A stretch of 64,000 nt of DNA from Spartobacteria bacterium (GTDB taxonomy: Bacteria; Verrucomicrobiota; Verrucomicrobiia; Chthoniobacterales; UBA10450): the NCBI GenBank assembly GCA_003169975.1, contig PNAA01000058.1, forward strand, positions 62,001 to 126,000, given 5' to 3'. The position numbers were made by a program, and so were the translations under genes. The number at the start of each line of letters is the position of its first letter. Position 1 is the stretch's first letter. Below the pieces are notes generated by a model. It searched no databases and was not told the origin of the DNA. It saw only the letters and a list, made by a program, of their open reading frames with translations. Of this stretch, positions 37,975 to 45,563 are shown piece after piece.

Positions 37975-38435
37975 CGACGAGTTTACCTCAGCCACGGCAG
38001 TCCGTTTACCGCCTTTCCGATAATTTGCGTGATGAAGCGCCCTTGCTTGGAGTACGCGTCGCTGCACCGAGCGAAGGTGAGCGAGACGAACTGTTATTAT
38101 CCAAACTGGGCGCAAAAGGTTGGGGACGCCTCCATCATTTCCGTCATTACTATTCCACCGGTTGGGGCGACGGCTCCGGCAGGCCATTGTCCCCTCGTGC
38201 GCTGGAGACCTTCTACCGCTTCTTGGAAGCGGCAACATTCCCCCAAGGGCCAAAGCCAAGCCTCTTCTTGACCGACGCGGGTGGTATCGAACTTTGTTGG
38301 GAAGATTCCTCAGGCAAAGCTGTGCAAGTGGAGTTCAGAGCGGCGGAAATTGAATTTTACCTGGAAAGGCAGGATCTCGAAGGCTCCGTGCCCGGTAGCG
38401 AAGTGAAAGAACTGGCAAGACGTCTGGCTGCGTGA
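37971..38435 (+). CDS. Hypothetical protein, second gene of TIGR04255 cassette
   Basis: This is a soluble 154-residue protein of unknown function. It has RLHHFRHYYSTGWGDGSGRPLSPRAL in the middle, SLFLTDAGGIELCWEDSSG as a beta-hairpin-like segment and a charged C-terminal helix (GSEVKELARRLAA). The start overlaps the TIGR04255 stop by 4 nt, and the third gene begins 4 nt after its stop. Such tight packing indicates co-translation with TIGR04255 and suggests a common task. Confidence 0.6.
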   Translation: MTTSLPQPRQSVYRLSDNLRDEAPLLGVRVAAPSEGERDELLLSKLGAKGWGRLHHFRHYYSTGWGDGSGRPLSPRALETFYRFLEAATFPQGPKPSLFLTDAGGIELCWEDSSGKAVQVEFRAAEIEFYLERQDLEGSVPGSEVKELARRLAA

Positions 38436-38439
38436 ATCG

Positions 38440-38817
38440 ATGGCTCTCGCTGCTGAAGAGGACATCGTTCGCGCCATTTGCACGGACAAATGGGATGGAA
38501 TGCGGGCCGCACCCAGCCTTTTCACCGGGCAGAACGTTTCAGTCAGCCGGCTTGCGATCATTCCGCTTTCCGAGCATTGGGAGATGTTTCGAAACCACTT
38601 GGAAAAGCCGCCCGAGCGCCGGCTCGAACGAATCGGCGAAATCAGTGTTGGTCGCCTTCAGCGGATCGGCCAGGATTACAAGAATTCCATTGACTTAACA
38701 GTCGAGGCGAAGCCGGAGGATTGGAACCCGGCGCATGCCCAAATTCCACAGAGAATTACGCGCGGTCTGGCTAATCAGATTGTAAGAACGCTGAAACTCC
38801 ACCAGCAGCCGAGATAA
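38440..38817 (+). CDS. Hypothetical protein, third gene of TIGR04255 cassette
   Basis: This is a soluble 125-residue protein. It contains EDIVRAICTDKWDGMRAAPS, an IGEISVGRLQRIGQDY segment, and a final EAKPEDWNPAHAQIPQRITRGLANQIVRTL. I know no family for it. It lies 4 nt downstream of the previous gene and ends the cassette. The set could be a defence or toxin-antitoxin-like module; this rests only on sporadic distribution and gene packing. Confidence 0.55.
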   Translation: MALAAEEDIVRAICTDKWDGMRAAPSLFTGQNVSVSRLAIIPLSEHWEMFRNHLEKPPERRLERIGEISVGRLQRIGQDYKNSIDLTVEAKPEDWNPAHAQIPQRITRGLANQIVRTLKLHQQPR

Positions 38818-38889
38818 ATCTTGCGCGGGCATGAACTGCCGTGAGTCGGAGGGAGCGCGTTGAAGCGTTGAAATAGAGGAATGAAAAAA

Positions 38890-39513
38890 CATTTAACATT
38901 TCGCGGGGACAAATGAGTCCAGTCTTCGAATCCTGGACCGTCTCACCTCTTCGAGCGGCTACTTTCGTAAGGCGTCGCGGAGGCCGGCGTGAAGCCGCGG
39001 CCTAACGAGTGGACATACCCGCACCCTACGAACTGATCTTTCGCGTCTTCGCATTCGTTCTCGGCGCGGCGATCGGTTCCTTCCTCAACGTCTGCATCTA
39101 CCGGTTGCCGCACGATCTCTCGGTCAATGAGCCGCGTCGCTCGTTTTGCCCGTCCTGTAAGAAACCGATCCCGTGGCAGCAAAATCTGCCGCTCATCAGC
39201 TGGCTCGTCCTGCGCGGGAAGTGCGCGAATTGCGGAAGCAGGATCGCGTTCCGTTATTTCGCAGTCGAGCTGCTCACCGCGCTTTCTCTTTCTCGCGGTC
39301 TGGCTCGCTTTTCCGTGGCCGATCGCGCTCGCCTACTGGGTTTTCGTTTCGCTGCTGGTCGCGGCCACCTTCATCGATTTCGAGCATTTCATCATCCCGG
39401 ACGAGATCACGATTGGCGGGACGGCGGCCGGCGTGCTGGCGGGCGTCACGTTACCGGCGTTGATGGGAGAAGACTCGCGCTGGCTTTCTGCGGCGCAATC
39501 GTTAGGCGCGGCC
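38890..39513 (+). repeat. Diverged duplicate of the prepilin peptidase region (partner 52262-52890)
   Basis: This stretch matches 52262-52890 from a shared upstream start (tttaacattt..., aatccagtctt...) through the 5-prime half of the prepilin peptidase gene. Coding differences are mostly at third positions, while the upstream part is more diverged. The match stops at GGCC 39510-39513, where tatC-derived sequence begins. Confidence 0.85.
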
Positions 39514-39885
39514 TGCTGTTATTTCTGGCTCCTCCCGAAGACGATTCTCTTTTTCTTCCGCGACACCCAATCGTTAGGCTGGACGCCGATGTGGACGGTG
39601 CAGGAATACTATTCTTTTGTGACGCGCTTCGTCCTTGGCTTCGGGCTGGCCTTCGAATTGCCGGTCGTCGTCCTGGCGCTGGTCAAGTTCGGCCTGGTCA
39701 CCTATCAATTCATGGCCCGCACCCGGCCCTACGCGATCGTCCTCATTTTCATCCTCGCCACGATCATTACGCCGACGCCGGACGTGCTCACACTGGTCGC
39801 GCTCAGCCTGCCGATGTGTTTGCTTTACGAAAGCTGCATCTGGATTGCGTGGTTCATGCAGCGCAAAGCCGCGCGAGCTGGATAG
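39009..39885 (+). pseudogene. PilD::TatC chimeric gene with frameshift
   Basis: The first half is the N-terminal part of the prepilin peptidase encoded at 52393 ([22 protein letters not shown] and CANC zinc cysteines, [12 protein letters not shown]). The second half is the C-terminal half of TatC ([14 protein letters not shown] to [12 protein letters not shown]), as at 28757-29134. The join at GGCC 39510-39513 keeps the reading frame (...AQSLGAA then CCYFWLL...). However, one extra T near 39275 (gctttctcttt here, gcttctcttt in the intact gene) shifts the frame of the PilD part. The second peptidase aspartate and the Tat N-terminal motif are missing, so neither activity is expected. Most differences from the intact genes are synonymous, so both halves evolved under selection before the frameshift. 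Confidence 0.85.
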
Positions 39886-40310
39886 ACCTAGCTGCGTCCG
39901 GCTCCGCCAGCGCTCGACCAGGCCGAAGGCGCCGTTTGGTTTGTCCGTTGATTAATGGCAAAGAACCACTTGCGCGATGTTGAACGCTGGTCAGCTCGGC
40001 CGTCAGGAGAGCGACATAACGAGTGAAGCGGGTCTGCCTGTCACCCCATGCAGATCTGTTTGCCACCCATGTTGATCTGCGCTTGCACCCCTAGGCAGGT
40101 CCGCTTGTGCCCTTAAACGGACTTCAGACCAGCGTGATGAGGTGGCAAAGATAGGCTGAAGATTCAGGCGATGGCGTCGAAAAGAAGGACCAAACAAACG
40201 AAATAATTCTTCGTGCGCGAAAGATTATCGGAACTCCGGGCGAATTGGGACAAAAAATCGAAAATACGGGCGGATTTGAGTACGGTGATGGCTGACCTTA
40301 AAGAAGTCCC
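39886..40310. other. Intergenic region with degenerate tandem repeat
   Basis: About 425 bases without a supported gene lie between the chimeric pseudogene and the aldo/keto reductase. The only structure I see is the degenerate repeat at 40031-40112. The promoter of the reductase gene should lie near 40230-40300. Confidence 0.5.
40031..40112. repeat. Degenerate 21-24 bp tandem repeat, four units
   Basis: Four units begin ggtctgcctgtcacccc (40031), gatctgtttgccaccc (40053), gatctgcgcttgcaccc (40074) and ggtccgcttgtgccc (40098), at spacings of 22, 21 and 24 nt. The shared core is gRtcYg..tgNcaccc. No function is evident; it is not CRISPR-like because units are adjacent and divergent. Confidence 0.45.
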
Positions 40311-41357
40311 ATGGAATACAGACAACTCGGCGGTTCGGGTTTGAAGGTGCCCGCGCTCAGCTTTGGCACTGGCACCTTCGGCGGCAAGGGCGACCTATTT
40401 CGCGCCTGGGGCAGCACCGACGTCGCGGAAGCGACCCGCCTCGTGGACATCTGTCTCGAAGCAGGGCTCAACATGTTCGATTCCGCCGATGTGTACTCTG
40501 GCGGTCTCGCGGAAGAAATCCTCGGCCAAGCCATCAAAGGCCGGCGCGATGCCGTCCTCATTTCCACGAAGGCCACCTTCCAGTCCGGCGAAGGGCCGAA
40601 TGAGGTCGGCTCTTCCCGCTATCATTTGACCCGCGCGGTCGAGGCAGCCCTCCGCCGGCTGGGCACCGATCACATCGACCTCTTTCAACTGCATGCGTTT
40701 GATGCGCTCACCCCGATCGAGGAGGCGCTGCACACGCTCGACGATCTCGTGCGCGCCGGAAAAATCCGCTACATCGGCTGCTCGAATTTCTCGGGCTGGC
40801 ATCTCATGAAATCGCTCGCTATCTCGGAGAAGTACGGCCTCGCGCGCCACGTGGCGCATCAGGCTTATTACTCGCTCATTGGCCGCGATTACGAATGGGA
40901 ACTCATGCCCCTGGGCCTCGATCAAAAAGTGAGCGCGATCGTCTGGAGTCCGCTCGGGTGGGGACGGCTCACCGGCAAGATCCGCCGCGGCGCGCCGCCT
41001 CCGGAAAAGAGCCGGCTGAGCGCGAAAGCTTCGGCCGATGCCGGGCCGAAAGTTTCCGACGAGTATCTTTTCAAAGTGGTCGATGCGATCGATGAAGTGG
41101 CGGCGGAAACGGGCAAGACCGTGCCGCAGATCGCGTTGAACTGGCTCTTGCAACGTCCCACCGTGGCCAGCATCATTGTCGGCGCGCGCAACGAAGAGCA
41201 GCTTCGGCAGAACCTCGGCGCCGTCGGCTGGAATCTTACCCGCGAACAGGTCGTGAAGCTCGATGCGGCCAGCGAACTTCCCTCGGCCTACCCGTATTGG
41301 CATCAGGTCCAATTCGCCGATCGGAACCCTCCGGCAATTCCAATCTCACAGACCTGA
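40311..41357 (+). CDS. Aldo/keto reductase
   Basis: This 348-residue NADPH-dependent aldo/keto reductase has a TIM-barrel fold. The catalytic tetrad is visible: Asp57 (NMFDSADVYS), Tyr62, Lys87 (ISTKATF) and His128 (LFQLHAF). Other family marks are KIRYIGCSNFSGW, VAHQAYYSLIGRDYEWEL, the PLGWGRLTGK loop and the cofactor segment SIIVGARNEEQL near the C-terminus. It resembles the sugar/aldehyde-reducing members of the AKR superfamily; the substrate is unknown. It stands alone. Its last 14 codons also exist as an isolated fragment at 43948-43992, evidence of a local duplication. Confidence 0.9.
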   Translation: MEYRQLGGSGLKVPALSFGTGTFGGKGDLFRAWGSTDVAEATRLVDICLEAGLNMFDSADVYSGGLAEEILGQAIKGRRDAVLISTKATFQSGEGPNEVGSSRYHLTRAVEAALRRLGTDHIDLFQLHAFDALTPIEEALHTLDDLVRAGKIRYIGCSNFSGWHLMKSLAISEKYGLARHVAHQAYYSLIGRDYEWELMPLGLDQKVSAIVWSPLGWGRLTGKIRRGAPPPEKSRLSAKASADAGPKVSDEYLFKVVDAIDEVAAETGKTVPQIALNWLLQRPTVASIIVGARNEEQLRQNLGAVGWNLTREQVVKLDAASELPSAYPYWHQVQFADRNPPAIPISQT

Positions 41358-41362
41358 ACAGC

Positions 41363-41480
41363 GACCCCACTTCCTCTCGCGCAATCTTGTATGTTGAGCG
41401 AAGTCGAAACATCTCTCTTGTTTTTTCAGCCGGTGCGAAAGTCAGACAGTGAGAGATTCCTCGACGTCGCTCGGAATGAC
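41363..41480 (+). repeat. Dispersed intergenic repeat (gttgagcgaagtcgaaac type), copy 1
   Basis: The sequence runs from cagcgaccccacttcctctc through ttgagcgaagtcgaaacatc to gagagattcctcg and cggaatgaca. A second copy is at 43678-43835 and a partial third at 44680-44770. This family is widespread between genes in many soil bacteria. Confidence 0.7.
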
Positions 41481-41653
41481 AAGAGTGGCAACGGCACGCA
41501 TCGTCGAGGAGAATCTTCACGCCGGCTCGAGCAGCGCCTCTTTCGATTGCTTCAGGGAATGACACAAAACGGCGCCAGCGGCTGGAGAATTACTTTGAAG
41601 TCCATTGAGCGACGCGGGACTTTCCAATCAAAGAGCATTGGATAAAACTCCCA

Positions 41654-43657
41654 GTGGGAGACGACGTTTTGAACTTGAAGAATTTCTTCGCCGAGTTAAA
41701 GCGGCGCAACGTTTACAAAGTGGCCGTCGCGTATGCGGTTGTCGGTTGGTTGCTCATTCAAATTGCGACCCAGGTTTTTCCTTTTTTTGAAATACCCAAT
41801 TGGGCGGTCCGGCTCGCAGTGTTGCTGATTGCGATTGGATTCCCGATCGCGCTCGTGATCGCATGGGCATTCGAGCTGACACCGGAAGGTTTGAAGCGGA
41901 CCGAACCGGCGGACGCTGAAACCACGGAGGCGCCGTCCCGCCATCGCACCTGGATTTTCATTATTATCACCGCCGGCGCGCTTTCGCTCGGTTTGTTTTT
42001 TCTGGGACGCTACACCGCTCCGAGGAGCGCCGATTCGGTTTCATCCACGAAGTCGATCGCGGTGCTTCCATTCGAAAGTCTAAGTGAAGACAAAGCCAAC
42101 GCTTATTTCGCCGATGGGATCCAGGACGAGATTTTGGCGCGTTTGTCGAAGATCACCGAGCTGAAAGTCATTTCGCGAACGTCCACTCAGAAATACAAAA
42201 GCGCGCCGCCTAACCTCCGAGAAATTGCGCAGCAACTTGACGTGGCCAACATTCTCGAAGGCAGCGTGCAGAAAGCCGCCGATAAGGTCCGCATCACTGT
42301 TCAGCTGATCAATGCGCGGAACGATCAGCATCTTTGGTCGGACACGTACGACCGCAAGCTGATTGATATCTTTCAAGTCGAGAGCGACGTCGCACAGAAA
42401 ATCGCCGCCGCGCTGGAGGCGAAACTGACCGGCCGGGAAAAAGCCGCCATCAACAGCGGCGGCACCGGGAATTCCCAAGCGTACGAAGCATATCTGCACG
42501 CCGTCGCTTTGCGCACCGCCCAATCAGCCGAAGACCAGCAGCGCGCCCTCGAGTTTTGCCGGCAGGCGGTGGAGCTGGATCCGAATTACGCGCAAGCCTG
42601 GGCGGAACTGGCGGTCGCGGAAGCGAGTAATTATTTCTATCCCGAGCACACCGAAGCACAAAAAGAGCGGGCCCGCGTCGCGGCCGAGAATGCGCTGCGC
42701 CTCGCGCCTGACCTGGCGGACGCCCACGGCGCGATGGGCTTGTATTATTATTACTGCCTGCGGGATTACGACGGCGCGCTGGCCAGGCTGGAGGAGGCGC
42801 GACAGATTGCCCCTAACGACTGGAAGGTGATCGGCGCGATGTCTCTGGTGAAACGGCGCCAGGGTAAATTGGACGAAGCGATCGCGCTGCAGATGCAGGC
42901 CACGCAACTCGACCCGCTGAACGAAGACATCTGGGTGAATCTGGCGCGAAGCTATGCCGGGGTTCGTAAGTTCGACCTTGCAATAAACGCCGTTGATCGC
43001 GCGCTGAAGATCGACCCGAACAGCGCCGACATTCTCATGCAAAAGGCTGACATCCTTATCGCGAAAGGTGACTTCGCTGCGGGTTGGCAGATGGTGAAAG
43101 ACCTGAAATTTCGACCTAACGCGCGTGCCTTTGGCGATTACATCACGATGCTGGTCTTTCAACGCCGATTCCGCGATGCCATCGCGTTAATTACTTCCAG
43201 CATGGACCAGGAGAAGGAGATCGCGCCCACGTTTCTGGCAATTTCTCACGCTGCCCTTGGCCACTTGCGCGGGCAGGTGGGAGAGCAGGCGCAAGGGCGC
43301 GTCCTTCTCGTCCAAGCCGAAAGCGAGCTGCAACAAATTCTCGCGCATGAGCCAAGCTTGATAGCATCCGAGACGCTCCTCGTGGTCGAAGCTCAGTTGA
43401 ATCACCGCGAAGAAGTAGAACGTCTGGCGAAATCGAACTTGGAGATGCTGGGGTCGGACAAGTGGCACCTTCCATTCAGCGAGGAAATAATCGCCCAAGC
43501 CTACACGATTCTGGGCGATTTCGATCGCGCCCTTCCCTTGTTGACGCATGCGCTCGTCGCTCCGAGCGCCGCGCCCCTCACGCCCTCTCTTCTCCGGCTC
43601 GATCCGACTTGGGATCCCCTGCGCTCCGACCCGCGCTTTCAGAAACTCGTCCAATAA
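41654..43657 (+). CDS. Membrane TolB/FlgO-like and TPR protein
   Basis: This 667-residue protein has membrane helices at about 23-44, 52-73 and 99-117. The N-terminal motif FFAELKRRNVYKVAVAYAVVG is conserved in a large family of bacterial sensor-like proteins. Residues about 130-260 form a TolB/FlgO-like domain (SIAVLPFESLSEDKANAYFADGI, ISRTSTQKYK, QLDVANILEGSV, VRITVQLINARNDQHLWSDTY). TPR repeats follow (about 275-560, e.g. ALEFCRQAVELDPNYAQAWAEL). In relatives the N-terminus may carry a cyclase, kinase or DNA-binding domain; here it is only membrane. Its role is probably scaffolding or signalling. The start is GTG at 41654, with a possible TTG at 41669. Confidence 0.8.
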   Translation: MGDDVLNLKNFFAELKRRNVYKVAVAYAVVGWLLIQIATQVFPFFEIPNWAVRLAVLLIAIGFPIALVIAWAFELTPEGLKRTEPADAETTEAPSRHRTWIFIIITAGALSLGLFFLGRYTAPRSADSVSSTKSIAVLPFESLSEDKANAYFADGIQDEILARLSKITELKVISRTSTQKYKSAPPNLREIAQQLDVANILEGSVQKAADKVRITVQLINARNDQHLWSDTYDRKLIDIFQVESDVAQKIAAALEAKLTGREKAAINSGGTGNSQAYEAYLHAVALRTAQSAEDQQRALEFCRQAVELDPNYAQAWAELAVAEASNYFYPEHTEAQKERARVAAENALRLAPDLADAHGAMGLYYYYCLRDYDGALARLEEARQIAPNDWKVIGAMSLVKRRQGKLDEAIALQMQATQLDPLNEDIWVNLARSYAGVRKFDLAINAVDRALKIDPNSADILMQKADILIAKGDFAAGWQMVKDLKFRPNARAFGDYITMLVFQRRFRDAIALITSSMDQEKEIAPTFLAISHAALGHLRGQVGEQAQGRVLLVQAESELQQILAHEPSLIASETLLVVEAQLNHREEVERLAKSNLEMLGSDKWHLPFSEEIIAQAYTILGDFDRALPLLTHALVAPSAAPLTPSLLRLDPTWDPLRSDPRFQKLVQ

Positions 43658-43677
43658 TGAGCGGTGAAACCTAACAG

Positions 43678-43835
43678 ACCTAAACAGCGACTCCGCTTCC
43701 TCTCACGCAATCTTGTCATGTTGAGCGAAGTCGAAACATCTCTCTATGTTGTTTCTTTTCAGCCGGCGCCAACGAAAGACGGCGAGAGATTCCTCGTTCT
43801 TCCGGCTCCGCTGCGCCGCGCTCAAAATGACAATT
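43678..43835 (+). repeat. Dispersed intergenic repeat, copy 2
   Basis: This stretch matches 41363-41480 with substitutions and small insertions: cagcgactccgcttcctctc, ttgagcgaagtcgaaacatc and gagagattcctcg. It follows the TolB/TPR gene directly. Confidence 0.7.
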
Positions 43836-43918
43836 TAATAAGCGTCGGACTGCTATCGAAGGATCGTTTCGTCCACAGATTTACACAGATTCTCGTCTGA
43901 GCTCGCCAGCACGCCCGC

Positions 43919-43938
43919 TGTAGGTCGCCCCGGCGACC
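43919..43938 (+). repeat. TGTAGG-headed palindrome
   Basis: TGTA is followed by a 7-bp stem ggtcgcc / ggcgacc with a CC loop. It belongs to the same palindrome family as 25390, 27615 and 44016. Confidence 0.5.
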
Positions 43939-43947
43939 ACAGGAGGA

Positions 43948-43992
43948 TTCGCCGATCGGAACCCTCCGCCGATTCAAGTCGCAAAGACCTAA
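43948..43992 (+). pseudogene. Orphan 3-prime tail of an aldo/keto reductase gene
   Basis: Fifteen codons ending in a stop read FADRNPPPIQVAKT. The end of the intact reductase at 41318-41357 reads FADRNPPAIPISQT. The nucleotide match (ttcgccgatcggaaccctcc) is exact for 20 bases. Only the tail is present, so this is a remnant of a second copy. Confidence 0.75.
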
Positions 43993-44015
43993 GCAAAACC
44001 GTCTCGCAGTCTTCC

Positions 44016-44040
44016 TGTAGCCGCTTCGCTGCGCGAAGCG
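44016..44040 (+). repeat. TGTAGC-headed palindrome, copy matching 27615
   Basis: TGTAGC followed by stem cgcttcgc / gcgaagcg with TGC loop is almost identical to the copy at 27615-27639. It lies just beyond the end of the ICMT-family gene, where it could also act as a terminator. Confidence 0.6.
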
Positions 44041-44060
44041 CCGGGGACTTTCGTGCCACT

Positions 44061-44621
44061 TCAATAGACAAACGGCACTAGCCGTTTGGTGCGCCTCATG
44101 TAATCGGCGTAGCGCGAGCCGAGCGCATGCGAGAGCGCATCCTCCTCCACGTTCATTCGGCGAATAAAGGCCGCGAAGATCGGCACGAGTATGACTAGAA
44201 GTGCCGCCCAGTTGCGGAGCGTCAAAGCAAAACCCACGAAAGCCAGCAGCACCCCGGTGTAGGAAGGATGACGCACCACGCGAAACGGTCCGCGCTCGAC
44301 CAGCTCATGGTCTTTTTCGATTGTCACATCCACGGTAAAAAAGCGGCCGAGGGTGATGATGGCCCACCAGCGCAGGAGCAGCCCCGCGACAAACAGGATC
44401 ACTCCCACCACCGCAAACATTTGCCCTTGCGGTAGCGCCGCCTCCCGCCAGTGCGCCGCCACGTAAACTCCCGCGGTCACGCTTACCATGATTACCAGCC
44501 ACAAGACGCCGAGTGTGCTTCGGTCCTGCTTCGTCCCGGTGCGGCTGCGCGACCGGCGCGTGACCGTCAGCAGCACTTCCGAGATCAGGTAAACAAGTCC
44601 GAGCTGGAGCGAGAGAGACAT
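44061..44621 (-). CDS. Isoprenylcysteine carboxyl methyltransferase (ICMT)-family membrane protein
   Basis: This 186-residue protein has four or five membrane helices. The family core is in the C-terminal half: LGRFFTVDVTIEKDHELVERGPFRVVRHPSYTGVLL, then an EEDALSHALGSRYADYMRRTKRLVPFVY tail. The RHPSY motif and the final E-D...Y-x-x-Y-x-x-x-T-x-R-L-x-P pattern are those of ICMT/phospholipid methyltransferase-like enzymes using S-adenosylmethionine. Bacteria lack prenylated CaaX proteins, so the true substrate is unknown, perhaps a lipid or small isoprenoid. The gene is monocistronic and starts at ATG 44621. Confidence 0.85.
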   Translation of the reverse strand: MSLSLQLGLVYLISEVLLTVTRRSRSRTGTKQDRSTLGVLWLVIMVSVTAGVYVAAHWREAALPQGQMFAVVGVILFVAGLLLRWWAIITLGRFFTVDVTIEKDHELVERGPFRVVRHPSYTGVLLAFVGFALTLRNWAALLVILVPIFAAFIRRMNVEEDALSHALGSRYADYMRRTKRLVPFVY

Positions 44622-44679
44622 TGCGCCAGATGCTTTCGCACAGGTCCCGATTGATCACAGCATTTTCGCGCTCTTAGCC

Positions 44680-44770
44680 ATTTGTCATGTTGAGCGACTT
44701 TAGATTGCGAACTCACTAATTTGTCAGCCTGAGCGCAGCGAAGCGGAGCCGAAGACCGAAATATCTTTCG
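44680..44770 (+). repeat. Partial copies of the dispersed intergenic repeat
   Basis: Phrases such as tttgtcatgttgagcgac and tttgtcagcctgagcgcagc appear in succession, then ccgaaatatctttcg. These are two partial, head-to-tail relatives of the repeat at 41363 and 43678. Confidence 0.5.
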
Positions 44771-44796
44771 CTGTGGCTCTGAACCCTCGCCAAGGA

Positions 44797-44850
44797 GCGG
44801 CGGTTTGAAACCGCCGGCCTAAACAAACGGCGGTTGCAAACCGCCGCTCT
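44797..44850. repeat. Two adjacent GGCGGTTT hairpins
   Basis: The first hairpin is ggcggttt / aaaccgcc with a single G centre (44799-44815). The second, about 15 nt later, has arms cggcggtt / aaccgccg. They are similar to each other and look like a tandem palindromic repeat unit. Confidence 0.55.
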
Positions 44851-44906
44851 TTGTTTGCTTACACGCGCCGCGAAAAATTATTGCGAGTTCGACCCGATTG
44901 GGCTGC

Positions 44907-45185
44907 TCACAAGGGAACGCTCGCATCGACGACCGGGAGCTGGCCGCGAAGTTCGAAGTGCTCCATGCCGTGAGCGAAGGGACGGCCGTTCCAAGCTTCG
45001 AACGCGGGCTGGTCGGCGGGTGCATACCCGCTGCTCGGGAGCCACGTTAGGTAAAGCCAATCGAGCGCGCGTAGCTCGACTTCGATGGAGCCCTTGATGT
45101 CGACCTCGGCTACCAGGCAGGGCGGAAACGTATTGATGCTCACTTCTCCGTCGGCCAGCGTGTCGCCGGGAACCTCCATGCCCAC
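44907..45185 (-). pseudogene. GyrI/AraC effector-binding-domain remnant
   Basis: A 92-codon frame contains INTFPPCLVAEVDIKGS and LYLTWLPSSGYAPADQPAFE, the typical end of a GyrI-like small-molecule-binding domain (WLP-x-SGY-x-xxDxPxFE). Intact members are about 150 residues alone or follow an AraC-type helix-turn-helix. The N-terminal half is missing, and the upstream DNA belongs to another gene remnant, so this is probably a decayed gene. Confidence 0.5.
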
Positions 45186-45281
45186 GTCATAGCGGCACTT
45201 CTACAGAGGAACCGATCCCGACGGTAACCCGATCCTTATCGATCAACACGTCGACAGCCCGCCGAACTTGAAGAACAAAAC

Positions 45282-45461
45282 GGCGGGAAAAACGTAAACG
45301 CCGCCGACCTCCTCGGCAGCGCCGATCAGCTGGGCTCACTCGAGCACGGCACAAGCACCGCCCTCATCGCCGTCCAAGGCGACTCGCTTAGCGACGTGAC
45401 CGTCCTGGAGAAAGTCGCTTTCGTCCTTAAGGAAGGAAAAGTTGACAGACAGGAGCCGTAG
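45282..45461 (+). pseudogene. Amidohydrolase C-terminal remnant
   Basis: The frame reads NAADLLGSADQLGSLEHGTS, TALIAVQGDSLSDVTVLEKV and AFVLKEGKV, then a stop. It aligns with the end of imidazolonepropionase-like amidohydrolases (GSLEPGKLADLVAVDGDPLxDIxxLExVxFVMKxGKV). The catalytic region is absent and no start is visible. It lies just upstream of the TIR operon and shows the left border of the defence island as a degraded area. Confidence 0.65.
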
Positions 45462-45563
45462 CGGACGCCCAAGTGCCGCAATTGGCGCGACCGTTCAGTT
45501 CCCCAAATTTGAAAACAATACTTATTCGTCTACATTCAGGGCGGATAAGCCCTCCTTACCAGC

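Noticed and set aside
40031-40112. Possible CRISPR array
   Set aside because: Units are adjacent and divergent with no spacer-repeat alternation.
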